This document shows positions 1-6,767 of a DNA stretch of 22,542 nucleotides, in pieces (position 1 is the first letter of the stretch; the number at the start of each line of letters is the position of its first letter). Source of the DNA: UBA1731 sp963626295 (GTDB lineage Bacteria; Verrucomicrobiota; Kiritimatiellia; RFP12; UBA1067); NCBI GenBank assembly GCA_963626295.1, contig CAVFWS010000016.1:1-22542 (forward strand). Reading direction: 5' to 3'. A program made the translations under genes and the position numbers. A model generated the notes under the pieces. The model worked only from the letters and a program-made list of their open reading frames with translations. It had not been told where the DNA came from and ran no database searches.

Positions 1-1386
1 AAGGTCTCCGTCTCCTTCGCCGGCGCGACCGTCGCGACGGTCGCCGGCGCGGACGGCGCCTGGTCGGCGAAGCTCCCGCCGATGGCCGCCTCGAAGGAAA
101 GCCGCGTCCTGCGCGTCGCCGAGCTCGAGCCGGGGCTTCTCTGGGACACCGAGACGGACGCCGTCGAGGTCAACGACGTCCTCGTCGGCGAGGTCTGGAT
201 GTGCGCCGGCCAGTCGAACACCGACTGCCCGATCTGGGGCGGCAGCCCGCGCTACCGCGACGGCTGGGGCGCGATGACGCTCACGAGCACCGACAAGCCG
301 TTCGTCCGCCTCGTCAAGACGCCCCTCGTCGCGTCCGTCACGCCGCGCACCGGCTACAAGGCCGAGTGGATGAAGATGACGCCGGCGATGTTCGACGCCT
401 GGAAGAAGGGCAAGCGCCTGCCGTCCGCCATGGGCTACTACTACGCGCTTGAGCTCGCGAACGCGCTCGACATCCCGGTCGGCCTCGTGGACAGCTCGTG
501 GGGCGGCACGAACATCGACGCCTGGACGCCGCGCTCCGGCTACGAGGGGCTGAAGGGCCTCGACGCCGAGCGCGACTGGAAGATCGTCTCGGGCAAGGAG
601 TGGAAGCCGGAGATGAAGAAGGGCCCGGTCAACGGCTGGATCCAGCAGCCGTCCGCCCTCTGGAACGGCATGGTCGCCGCCTACGCGCCGATGGCCTGCC
701 GCGGCTTCATCTGGTACCAGGGCTGCAGTAACGCGGGCGAATACCAGCGCTACGCGAACAAGATGCACGCGCTCTACAACGGCTGGGCGAAGGAGTTCAA
801 GAACCCGGGCCTGAAGCTCTACTTCGTGCAGCTCGCGCCGTGGGGCAACGCCGGCATCGCGAACATCCAGATGGCGCAGGCCCAGTTCGACGCGGAAGAG
901 CCGAACGCCGGCATGGCCGTCATCAACGACGTCGGCAACCTGAGGGACATCCACCCGAACGACAAGCGCACCGTCGCCAAGCGCCTCTCGCTCCACGCGC
1001 TCCGCCGCGACTACGGCTGGTCGAGCGTCCGCGACAACTCCCCGACGCTCAAGTCCTGGCAGGTCAAGGACGGCGCGTTCGTCCTCTCGTTCAACGACGC
1101 GGAGGGCTTGTACGTCTACAATCCCGACCGCTCGGTCGACGTCGGCTTTGAGGTCTGCGGCGCGGACGGCGCGTGGAAGCCGGCGAAGATCCGGAATCTC
1201 GTGGAATGCAAGGACCGCAACGGCAAGCCCCAATGGCGCGGCCCCGTGAAGGGCAAGGACCTCGTCGTCGGCTCGGACGAGGTGAAGGAGCCGGTCAAAC
1301 TCCGTTACCTCCATTCGAGGCCATGGTTTGGCGCACTCTACAGCGATGCCTGTCTGCCGCTTGGCGCGTTCACCGTCGAGAAGTGA
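1..1386 (+). CDS. Sialate O-acetylesterase (SASA/SGNH family), 5' end outside window
   Basis: The reading frame is open from base 1, so the N-terminus lies outside the window; an internal ATG at 82 is not the start because the 27 codons before it continue a family-like beta-rich segment. The family removes O-acetyl groups from sialic acids or other acetylated glycans and is usually exported. SGNH blocks are visible: GQSN with the nucleophile Ser (codon 214-216), the segment VDSSWGGTNIDAW, the WYQGCSNAGEY block, and a late DIHPNDK that supplies the Asp-His pair. The C-terminal part, ending near 1386, looks like the usual beta-sandwich tail (DACLPLGAF). Codons are strikingly biased to C or G in third position (GTC, CTC, GCG), more so than in infC just downstream, which could mean high expression or a different origin. 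The function is confident at family level; the natural substrate cannot be told. Confidence 0.88.
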   Translation, partial: KVSVSFAGATVATVAGADGAWSAKLPPMAASKESRVLRVAELEPGLLWDTETDAVEVNDVLVGEVWMCAGQSNTDCPIWGGSPRYRDGWGAMTLTSTDKPFVRLVKTPLVASVTPRTGYKAEWMKMTPAMFDAWKKGKRLPSAMGYYYALELANALDIPVGLVDSSWGGTNIDAWTPRSGYEGLKGLDAERDWKIVSGKEWKPEMKKGPVNGWIQQPSALWNGMVAAYAPMACRGFIWYQGCSNAGEYQRYANKMHALYNGWAKEFKNPGLKLYFVQLAPWGNAGIANIQMAQAQFDAEEPNAGMAVINDVGNLRDIHPNDKRTVAKRLSLHALRRDYGWSSVRDNSPTLKSWQVKDGAFVLSFNDAEGLYVYNPDRSVDVGFEVCGADGAWKPAKIRNLVECKDRNGKPQWRGPVKGKDLVVGSDEVKEPVKLRYLHSRPWFGALYSDACLPLGAFTVEK

Positions 1387-1408
1387 TCCGGCAGGTTCCG
1401 GGCGGGGG

Positions 1409-1438
1409 TTGCGGCGCACAATGCATATGTGCTATAAT
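1409..1438 (+). promoter_or_regulatory. Promoter for the infC-ispF-GT operon
   Basis: A perfect -10 TATAAT lies at 1433-1438, preceded by TGC at 1430-1432 (extended -10). A weak -35-like TTGCGG lies at 1409-1414 with an 18-bp spacer. It sits in the 115-bp gap after the acetylesterase, so transcription should start near 1445, giving a leader of about 57 nt before infC. Confidence 0.7.
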
Positions 1439-1447
1439 GCGGCACGT

Positions 1448-1465
1448 TTTCGCTTGGAAGCGAAA
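1448..1465 (+). other. Perfect hairpin at the 5' end of the infC leader
   Basis: TTTCGCTTGGAAGCGAAA is a perfect inverted repeat of 8 bp around GG; as RNA it would fold as about 7 bp closing a 4-nt loop. It lies a few bases after the predicted transcription start. A 5'-terminal stem can protect mRNA or take part in leader control of infC. No T-tract follows, so it is not a classic terminator. Confidence 0.5.
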
Positions 1466-1501
1466 GGAAACTAATACGCAAACAACAACGAGAGGTGAGG
1501 T

Positions 1502-2116
1502 ATCGCTACATTCACTCGCGTCAACTACAAGATCCGCGTACCCGCAGTGCGCGTTCTTGACGCAAATGGTCAGATGCTCGGCGTAATGCCGACGAACCAG
1601 GCCCAGCGCATGGCGGAAAGCCAGGGGCTCGATCTGGTTGAAATAACTCCGAATGCACAGCCGCCGGTCTGTAAGATAATGGACTACGGCAAATTCCGCT
1701 ATGAGGAGTCGATTAAGGCGAAGCAGCAGCGCAAGGCCCAGAAGACCACACAGGTGAAGGAAGTCAAGTTCCATCCCGGAACGGATGTCGGAGACCTGAA
1801 GCACAAGTTGCGTCAGATCCGCCAGTTCCTCGGCGACGGCAACAAGGTTCGGCTCTCCCTCCAGTTCCGCGGCCGTGAGAATGCCCATCGCGACATCGGC
1901 GAGGACAAGATCACGGAAGTGCTGGAGATGCTCAGGGACGAATGCACGGTGGAGCACGCTCCGCGTACCGACGGGCGCGTCCACAGTTGCCTCATCGGGC
2001 CGCCTCGCGCAAAGAAGGGCGGCGTCCCGTCCAAGCCGTCGATAGTGGTGAATCCGTCCTCCGGCGCACCGCAGTCCGCACCGCCGCCGAATGGCATCCA
2101 CATCAAGATTGGCTGA
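1502..2116 (+). CDS. infC: Translation initiation factor IF-3, apparent AUC start
   Basis: IF-3 binds the 30S subunit, prevents 50S joining and proofreads the start codon and initiator tRNA. The N-terminal domain shows RVNYKIRVPAVRVLDANG and the hallmark PPVCKIMDYGKFRYEE; the C-terminal domain starts at about LKHKLRQIRQFLGDGNKVRL. The first GTG in frame (1547) falls inside the conserved N-terminal strand, so the true start must be upstream. The frame is closed by TGA at 1496-1498, leaving only nine codons (GGT, ATC, GCT, ACA, TTC, ACT, CGC, GTC, AAC) before the conserved part. ATC at 1502 is the only one resembling known infC starts (AUU in E. coli), and the purine-rich AGAGG at 1491-1495 is 6 nt before it. 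This gives 204 aa. The C-terminus carries a Pro/Ser-rich tail. The gene is followed by ispF rather than rpmI-rplT. Confidence 0.93.
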   Translation: MATFTRVNYKIRVPAVRVLDANGQMLGVMPTNQAQRMAESQGLDLVEITPNAQPPVCKIMDYGKFRYEESIKAKQQRKAQKTTQVKEVKFHPGTDVGDLKHKLRQIRQFLGDGNKVRLSLQFRGRENAHRDIGEDKITEVLEMLRDECTVEHAPRTDGRVHSCLIGPPRAKKGGVPSKPSIVVNPSSGAPQSAPPPNGIHIKIG

Positions 2117-2130
2117 TGCCGCAAGGCATC
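2115..2130 (+). other. GNRA-capped hairpin just after infC
   Basis: GATGCCGCAAGGCATC forms a 6-bp stem closed by a GCAA tetraloop, starting inside the infC stop codon. No T-tract follows, so intrinsic termination is unlikely. A stable 3' stem between infC and ispF could separate their mRNA levels by blocking exonucleases. Confidence 0.4.
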
Positions 2131-2182
2131 CCCGTCTCCGTGGCGACATGAATGGGCGTGGCTTCCATTGCCGCAGCAACGG

Positions 2183-2680
2183 ATGAGAGTTGGTTTCGGA
2201 TATGATTCGCATCGGTTTGCGGCCGATGAGCCGTCAGATGGGGACGTTGCCCAGAAACTGGGCGGCGTTCCCATCCACGGATGCCCAAGGCTAATCGGGC
2301 ATTCGGATGCCGACGTGCTGATGCATGCCGTGATCGATGCCCTGCTTGGGGCCGCGGCCCTGGGCGACATCGGCTCCCATTTCCCCGATACCGATCCCAG
2401 GTGGCGTGGAGCCGACTCTGCGGCCATGCTGCGCTCGACAGTAAGGGAGATCGGCGATGCCGGGTATGACGTCGGCAACGTTGACGTCACGGTGATATGC
2501 GAGCGGCCAAGGATCCGCCCTTTCGTTGACGCGATAAGGGCGAGGCTCGCGTCATGCCTTGACGTTCCCGAGACTTCCGTTTCCGTGAAGGGAAAGACGA
2601 ACGAGGGCATGGATGCCGTTGGCGCCGGCATCGGGATCGAGGCGCATGCCGTAGCCATGCTCGTGCCGCGCAGGGATTGA
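2183..2680 (+). CDS. ispF: 2-C-methyl-D-erythritol 2,4-cyclodiphosphate synthase
   Basis: IspF closes CDP-methylerythritol 2-phosphate into the cyclodiphosphate with release of CMP, in the MEP route to isoprenoids. The N-terminus GFGYDSHRF supplies the metal-binding Asp and His; the signature IGHSDADVLMHAVIDALLGA follows, then GDIGSHFPDTD, and near the C-terminus VKGKTNEGMDAVGAG. The protein is 165 aa, near family length, with a few extra residues between HRF and LGGV (about residues 11-25). The start was put at ATG 2183, which matches the family N-terminus (MRVGFGYD); an in-frame TTG at 2168 would add five residues. No strong ribosome binding site is visible. The stop overlaps the next start by one base, so translation is probably coupled. 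Confidence 0.95.
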   Translation: MRVGFGYDSHRFAADEPSDGDVAQKLGGVPIHGCPRLIGHSDADVLMHAVIDALLGAAALGDIGSHFPDTDPRWRGADSAAMLRSTVREIGDAGYDVGNVDVTVICERPRIRPFVDAIRARLASCLDVPETSVSVKGKTNEGMDAVGAGIGIEAHAVAMLVPRRD

Positions 2681-3741
2681 TGGCGATGGACGTCGTGCTG
2701 CTGATACCGGCCTACGAGCCCGTGGCCGGCCTGGCCGATTACGTCGATAGGCTATCCGAACATGGCTTTCGCCGCATCGTCGTCGTTGACGACGGTTCGG
2801 GCGAGTCGTATGGTTCGGCATTCGAAGCGATTGCCGCCAAGGCCGGCTGCACTGTGCTGCGCCACGACGTGAATCGAGGCAAGGGTGCGGCGCTCAAGAC
2901 GGGTCTTGCGTTCATACGGTCCGACTTCGCGGATGCCAAAGGCGTCGTGACCGCCGACTCCGACGGACAGCATGATGTGGAAGATTGCGTCAGGATCGCC
3001 GAGGCGATGCTTGGCGATCCGTGCAGGCTATATCTCGGAAGCAGGGACTTCTCGCAATCCTCGGTTCCGTTCCTTTCGTGGTGGGGCAACCGCTGGGCGA
3101 CAGCCACGTTCGGGCTGATACACGGCAAATGGCTGCCGGATACCCAAACGGGATTGCGGGCGTTCCCGTCATCGATGCTGCCGTTTCTCCTTGGCGTGGA
3201 AGGCGACAGGTTTGAGTATGAGATGGGTGTGCTGATCGCCGCCGCGAGGAAGGGAATCCCGTTTGGCGTCGTTCCCATCCGGACGATCTACGAAAACGGC
3301 AACGCCGGCACGCATTTCAGCCCACTGAAGGATACGATACGGATAAACAGGCTCGTGCTTGCGGACTTCCTCCGCTTTGCGGGCGTGTCGATAGCGTCGT
3401 TCGTGATCGATCAGTTCTTGGCATGGGCGTTCGCGTCCATCCTTGCCGGATGCCGCGTAGAGCGCCATGGGGTCATCTGGGCGAGCGGACTCGCGGCGCG
3501 TCTGCTCAGTTCAGCGTTCAACTATTCGATGAACCGGGCGTTTGTGTTCCGCCCGTCCGGATCGGTGGCGTCGTCGGTCTGGAAGTATGCGCTCCTGTGC
3601 ATAGCCGTGGTAGCGCTGAGCAACGCCGGGGTGTCTTTGCTGTCGATTGTTGGCGTGCCGCGCGGATTCGCGAAGTTCGCCTGTGACGTGGTATTGTGCC
3701 TTGCCGGATATCGCGTGCAGTCGCGATTCGTCTTCAGGTAG
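2680..3741 (+). CDS. GT2 family glycosyltransferase fused to GtrA-like membrane domain
   Basis: The N-terminal half is a dolichyl-phosphate sugar synthase-like GT2 domain: VVLLIPAYEP, VVVDDGS (about 34-40), NRGKGAALKTG and the metal/nucleotide motif TADSDGQHD (about 91-99), then TQTGLRAF. From about residue 225 a hydrophobic GtrA-like domain begins, with the characteristic end RLLSSAFNYSMNRAFVFR and a closing QSRFVFR. Such fusions normally move a sugar from a nucleotide donor to a polyprenyl phosphate and help flip or use it at the membrane for cell-surface glycan decoration. ATG 2680 overlaps the ispF stop by one base; TTG 2677 and ATG 2686 are alternatives. The length is 353 aa. IspF products feed polyprenyl phosphate, a plausible reason for the pairing. 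Donor and acceptor are unknown. Confidence 0.88.
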   Translation: MAMDVVLLIPAYEPVAGLADYVDRLSEHGFRRIVVVDDGSGESYGSAFEAIAAKAGCTVLRHDVNRGKGAALKTGLAFIRSDFADAKGVVTADSDGQHDVEDCVRIAEAMLGDPCRLYLGSRDFSQSSVPFLSWWGNRWATATFGLIHGKWLPDTQTGLRAFPSSMLPFLLGVEGDRFEYEMGVLIAAARKGIPFGVVPIRTIYENGNAGTHFSPLKDTIRINRLVLADFLRFAGVSIASFVIDQFLAWAFASILAGCRVERHGVIWASGLAARLLSSAFNYSMNRAFVFRPSGSVASSVWKYALLCIAVVALSNAGVSLLSIVGVPRGFAKFACDVVLCLAGYRVQSRFVFR

Positions 3742-3748
3742 GCGCGGC

Positions 3749-4147
3749 TCACCAATCGACCGCTTTGCGGGCGGACTTCTTCTCCGAGTGGGCGCGCTTG
3801 TCGTCGAGCATCCTCTGCTTCTGGCGGCGTGAGCGCCGCCGCTTCTGCCGCCGCCTCTTCTCGATGAGCTGCCGCTTCGCCGACTTTATGTTCTGTTCCC
3901 GCTCAAGCAGGGTCTCGGCGAGTGCGCGGCGGGCGAGCCACCTGTTGTCTTCCCGAGAGCGTGTCTCCCCGAAACGTATCTGGATGTCGCTCGGACGATG
4001 CTTCAGTCGCACCACGTTCGAGGTCTTGTTCGTCTTCTGGCCTCCCGGGCCGCCGCCGAGGATGAACGACTCCTCAAGGTCGCCCTCGACGATTGAGGCC
4101 CGCGCCATCAGCTCCCGTATGTGGGCTATCGTTGACGGGGCAAGCAT
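3749..4147 (-). CDS. Small GGQ release factor-like protein (mtRF-R/ArfB type)
   Basis: A 132-aa protein made of a class-I release factor catalytic domain without codon-recognition domains. The GGQ loop is intact (GGGPGGQKTNKTSN, residues 31-44; GGQ at 35-37), followed by VVRLKHRPSDIQIRF and ETRSREDNRWLARRALAE, and a very basic C-terminal tail (KRRRQKRRRSRRQKQR, about 97-112). GGQ proteins hydrolyse peptidyl-tRNA on stalled or split ribosomes. The NKTSN motif, the TRSREDNR helix and the Lys/Arg tail resemble mitochondrial mtRF-R (C12orf65) more than E. coli ArfB. A ribosome-rescue role is inferred. Its start lies 22 nt inside the end of tatD, so the two are cotranscribed. It converges with the upstream glycosyltransferase with only 7 bp between, and no terminator is seen there. 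Confidence 0.87.
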   Translation of the reverse strand: MLAPSTIAHIRELMARASIVEGDLEESFILGGGPGGQKTNKTSNVVRLKHRPSDIQIRFGETRSREDNRWLARRALAETLLEREQNIKSAKRQLIEKRRRQKRRRSRRQKQRMLDDKRAHSEKKSARKAVDW

Positions 4148-4920
4148 GGCAGCATCTCCTCCGCATTCCTTGCCGTGAACTCCGCGAGGGCATCGGCGGA
4201 CGTGTCCCTCAGCTTCGCGATAAAGCGCACGGTATGCCCTATGAACGCCGGCTCGTTCTCGCTGCCGCGCATCGGCACCGGGGCGAGGAACGGCGAATCC
4301 GTCTCCACGAGCAGCCTGTCGTCCGGCACGTACCGCGCCGCGTCGCGGACGTTCTCCGCCGCACGGAACGTGACGATGCCGGATATCGATATCATGAACC
4401 CGCGATCCAGAAGCCTCCTCTCGAAGGGGACGGATCCCGTGAAGCAGTGTATTATGCCGCTATGGAAATCGTTCTCGTCGAGTACGCCTATCGTCGCGTC
4501 ATCCGCATCGCGCGTGTGTATAACCACGGGAAGTGAAAGCGCCTTCGCGAGTTCAAGCTGGGCGGCGAAAAGGTCGCATTGGGCTTTCGCGGATGCGCCT
4601 GGATAGTGGAAGTCAAGACCGATCTCGCCTATCGCGGAGATTCGCTTTCTGTTGTCGATCACGCATGAGAGGTCGTATCGCGGGCAGGTCGCCCTGCCGT
4701 CCGTCGCCTGATCCCTGTCGAGGCCGAGGGCGAGCCGCACATTGGGCAATGGGTTTGCTTCGGACTCCATTCCGGCGGCAAGAAGCGCCGCCCGGTTCAG
4801 CTCGGGGGACCCGCCCACGGCCATCAGCCGGGACACTCCGGCCCTGAAGGCGCGTTCAAGCGTGTCGCGCACCTTCACCCCGTCTTCGGTGAAATGTGCA
4901 TGTGTATCAAAAAGGTTCAT
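4126..4920 (-). CDS. tatD: TatD family metal-dependent deoxyribonuclease/hydrolase
   Basis: A 264-aa TIM-barrel metallohydrolase. Metal ligands and family motifs appear in order: DTHAHF at residues 5-10, GEIGLDFHY, VVIHTRDAD, GIIHCFTGS, and the C-terminal VETDSPFLAPVPMRG followed by NEP. TatD proteins act as 3'-5' exonucleases or DNases and have been linked to DNA repair and D-aminoacyl quality control; the exact role here is open. The start at 4920 fits the usual MxLFDTHAHF N-terminus; an upstream ATG six codons away is possible but falls in the promoter. No ribosome binding site precedes the ATG, and the predicted transcription start (about 4922) leaves an almost leaderless message. The 3' end overlaps the downstream release-factor-like gene by 22 nt. 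Confidence 0.94.
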   Translation of the reverse strand: MNLFDTHAHFTEDGVKVRDTLERAFRAGVSRLMAVGGSPELNRAALLAAGMESEANPLPNVRLALGLDRDQATDGRATCPRYDLSCVIDNRKRISAIGEIGLDFHYPGASAKAQCDLFAAQLELAKALSLPVVIHTRDADDATIGVLDENDFHSGIIHCFTGSVPFERRLLDRGFMISISGIVTFRAAENVRDAARYVPDDRLLVETDSPFLAPVPMRGSENEPAFIGHTVRFIAKLRDTSADALAEFTARNAEEMLPCLPRQR

Positions 4921-4928
4921 GTCCGGAC

Positions 4929-4958
4929 ATTGTATCATATGCGCCCTTCTGATACAAT
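4929..4958. promoter_or_regulatory. Mirror-symmetric divergent promoter (tatD / ABC gene)
   Basis: ATTGTATCA (4929-4937) and TGATACAAT (4950-4958) are a perfect 9-bp inverted repeat with a 12-bp spacer. Each arm is an extended -10 (TGA then TACAAT) for one direction. Read on either strand, TTGTAT stands 17 bp before TACAAT, so the -35-like element of one promoter overlaps the -10 of the other. Predicted start sites are near 4965 (plus) and 4922 (minus), each about 2 nt before an ATG. The repeat could also be a repressor site. Confidence 0.65.
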
Positions 4959-4966
4959 TTCGCGGC

Positions 4967-5974
4967 ATGGAAGGCGAACTGCATTTTGGATTCGAGGAGC
5001 AGATGGATGCCGTGGGCGGCGGATGGCTGCAGGGACGGTACCATTCGGAGGATGGCGATACCGTGGCGGATATGCTGTCCTTCAAGTCGGTGTTCGAGAT
5101 AAATCCGTTCGAGGTTGGCGTAGATCATGCCGATGAGCGGCGCGGCTACATGGAGCGCAGACGCGTGGTGGAGCGGCTTCTCGACGTCAGGACGCTCGCG
5201 GACCGCCCGTTCACGTCGCTATCGAACGGCGAGATGCGCCGGGTTCTTTTCGCCAGGGTGCTGCTGAAGGGTCCGAAGCGGCTCGTGCTTGATGATCCGC
5301 TTGGCGGGCTCGACCCCTCGCGCCGGAGGAAGATGCGGGAGATCGTCGCCGCGCTCGGCAGGCGCGGGGTGGAGATCGTGGCGGCGTCAGGCGAAAGCAT
5401 GGAGCCGAAGGACGGTAGCGACGGCATCCCTTCCGCAAGAAAGGGCCGCGGGAGACGCCTGGCCAATGCGGCATCGGTCCTGGAGATGCGCAACGTGAAC
5501 GTGTCGTTCGGAAGGCGCGCGCTGTTCAGGGATTTCTCGTGGACTGTGCGCGAGGGGGAGCGGTGGCTTCTGCGCGGACCCAACGGCAGCGGCAAGACCA
5601 CTCTGCTCGCGCTCATCTCCGGCGATGCGCCGCGCAGCTATGCGTACGACATCTCGGTGTTTGGCAGACGGCGCGGGGCGGAGGGCGTCACGCTCAATGG
5701 CGTGCGGTCGAAGATAGGCATGGTGTCCGCAGAGCGGCAGATATACCTTGGGGAGACGCCCGAAGCGCAGTTCGCGGCGGCAACCGCAAAGAAGCCCAGG
5801 CTTCTCCTGCTCGACGAACCGTGCTATAACCTGTCGAATGCGGCGTCGAGGCGAATGCTTCGCGAGATAGGCGCGTGGCTGGACCGCAATCCCAGGGCCG
5901 CCGCGATATGCGTTGCGCACCGTCCCGAACACGTCCCGCCGGGATTCTCGTTGGAGCTTGCGTTGCCGGTGTGA
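4967..5974 (+). CDS. Shortened tandem ABC ATPase (ModF/PhrA-like) with complementary degenerate halves
   Basis: A 335-aa soluble protein of two ABC domains with no membrane segment; the relatives I recall (ModF/PhrA type) are nearer 480-490 aa. Domain 1 begins at a Q-loop-like region (LHFGFEEQM) and lacks a Walker A. It has a signature (LSNGEMRR, from residue 85), a Walker B in which the catalytic Glu is replaced by Asp (LVLDDP, 106-111) and no H-loop His (VAASGE). Domain 2 has Walker A (GPNGSGKT, 204-211), Walker B with Glu (LLLLDEP, 279-285) and His318 (VAHRPEH). Its helical subdomain and LSGGQ signature are missing: Walker B follows about 20 residues after IGMVSAERQ. The GDAPRSYAYDISVFGRRRG stretch is typical of the ModF group. 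The frame is intact throughout. The start follows a dedicated promoter. The function is unknown; the nucleotide-site reasoning is in the findings. Confidence 0.85.
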   Translation: MEGELHFGFEEQMDAVGGGWLQGRYHSEDGDTVADMLSFKSVFEINPFEVGVDHADERRGYMERRRVVERLLDVRTLADRPFTSLSNGEMRRVLFARVLLKGPKRLVLDDPLGGLDPSRRRKMREIVAALGRRGVEIVAASGESMEPKDGSDGIPSARKGRGRRLANAASVLEMRNVNVSFGRRALFRDFSWTVREGERWLLRGPNGSGKTTLLALISGDAPRSYAYDISVFGRRRGAEGVTLNGVRSKIGMVSAERQIYLGETPEAQFAAATAKKPRLLLLDEPCYNLSNAASRRMLREIGAWLDRNPRAAAICVAHRPEHVPPGFSLELALPV

Positions 5975-5980
5975 TATAAT
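5951..5980 (+). promoter_or_regulatory. Promoter for the tolQ-like/lar/nadD/queC cluster
   Basis: TATAAT at 5975-5980 is preceded by TGA (extended -10). A weak TTGGAG at 5951-5956 has an 18-bp spacer. It overlaps the stop codon region of the ABC gene. A ribosome binding site AGGAG (5993-5997) lies downstream, 11 nt before the ATG at 6009. Confidence 0.7.
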
Positions 5981-6008
5981 TGCACGTTCAATAGGAGTAC
6001 AAAAGAAG

Positions 6009-6722
6009 ATGGTGGAGTTTTTTGCTGATTCGCTGGTGGATGGCTACCTCCAGTCGAGCATGATGGGCAAGGGCATCGTGCTTGTGCAGCTCGCGGCGAG
6101 CGTCGTGATGGTTGCGGTGATAATAGGGAAGGTCAAGGAGCTCGCGCGGGTCGTGCGCCTCACGCGCCGCGTGAGCCGCGACGTGATGACCGGGCGCGAC
6201 GTGCTCGAGTACTACCTCGCGCGCCATCCGAGCTCGAAGACCGCCATAGAGAACATCTACCAGGGGACGTGCGAGCGCCTCCTCAAGCTGCTTTCGCCCG
6301 ACACGCGCCACACGCTTTCGCGAGGCGACGGGATCGGCGGCGCCGCGCTCACGCGCAACGAGGTGGAGCTGGTGAAGTCCCACTGCGAGCATATCCTCGA
6401 CGAGGAGGAGCTGAGGATCGAGCACGGCATGGGCGTGATCGCCACGGTCGTGGCCCTTGCGCCGATGCTCGGGCTGCTCGGCACGGTGTGGGGCGTGCTG
6501 GACGCCTTTGCGGACATGGGCACGGCAGGGTCGGCGACGATCGCGACGATGGCCCCGGCAATATCGTCCGCCCTCGTGACGACGGTGGTCGGTCTGCTGA
6601 TAGCCATCCCCGGCGTGTGCGCCTTCAACCGCCTGAACGCGACGGTGCGCGGGCTTTCGGCGGACATGGAGGGCTTTGCCGACGACCTGGTGGGGCGTAT
6701 CGCGCTCGAGTTCCAGTCGTAG
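6009..6722 (+). CDS. MotA/TolQ/ExbB family proton channel protein
   Basis: A 237-aa inner-membrane protein with the TolQ/ExbB layout: one N-terminal membrane helix (about 21-40), a long cytoplasmic stretch with a basic helix (RVVRLTRRVSRD), then two closely spaced helices. Helix 2 is GMGVIATVVALAPMLGLLGT (about 138-157) and helix 3 contains ATMAPAISSALVTTVVGLLI. The LGLLGTVWG and Ala/Thr-rich helix 3 are the conserved proton-channel segment. With the following ExbD-like and TonB-like genes it forms the proton-driven motor that energises outer-membrane transport or envelope constriction. ATG at 6009 is preceded by AGGAG. No tolB, pal or receptor gene is in the window, so Tol and Ton roles cannot be separated. 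Confidence 0.9.
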   Translation: MVEFFADSLVDGYLQSSMMGKGIVLVQLAASVVMVAVIIGKVKELARVVRLTRRVSRDVMTGRDVLEYYLARHPSSKTAIENIYQGTCERLLKLLSPDTRHTLSRGDGIGGAALTRNEVELVKSHCEHILDEEELRIEHGMGVIATVVALAPMLGLLGTVWGVLDAFADMGTAGSATIATMAPAISSALVTTVVGLLIAIPGVCAFNRLNATVRGLSADMEGFADDLVGRIALEFQS

Positions 6723-6767
6723 CGGGATTCGTGTTGTGATGGCATCTGCACTGGGAGGGCCAAGACG

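Noticed and set aside
715..735. WYQGCSN instead of WYQGESN in the sialate O-acetylesterase
   Set aside because: I recall the Cys form in many family members, so it is probably a normal subfamily variant, not a dead enzyme.
2168..2182. TTG start for ispF five codons upstream
   Set aside because: The family N-terminus fits ATG 2183, and no ribosome binding site supports the TTG.
1370..2658. Two long open frames on the minus strand across infC and ispF (about 280 aa each)
   Set aside because: They mirror strongly conserved plus-strand genes and arise from high G+C; their translations show no family motif.
3742..3748. Bidirectional terminator between the converging glycosyltransferase and GGQ genes
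   Set aside because: Only 7 bp separate them, and no stem with a T-run is visible on either strand.
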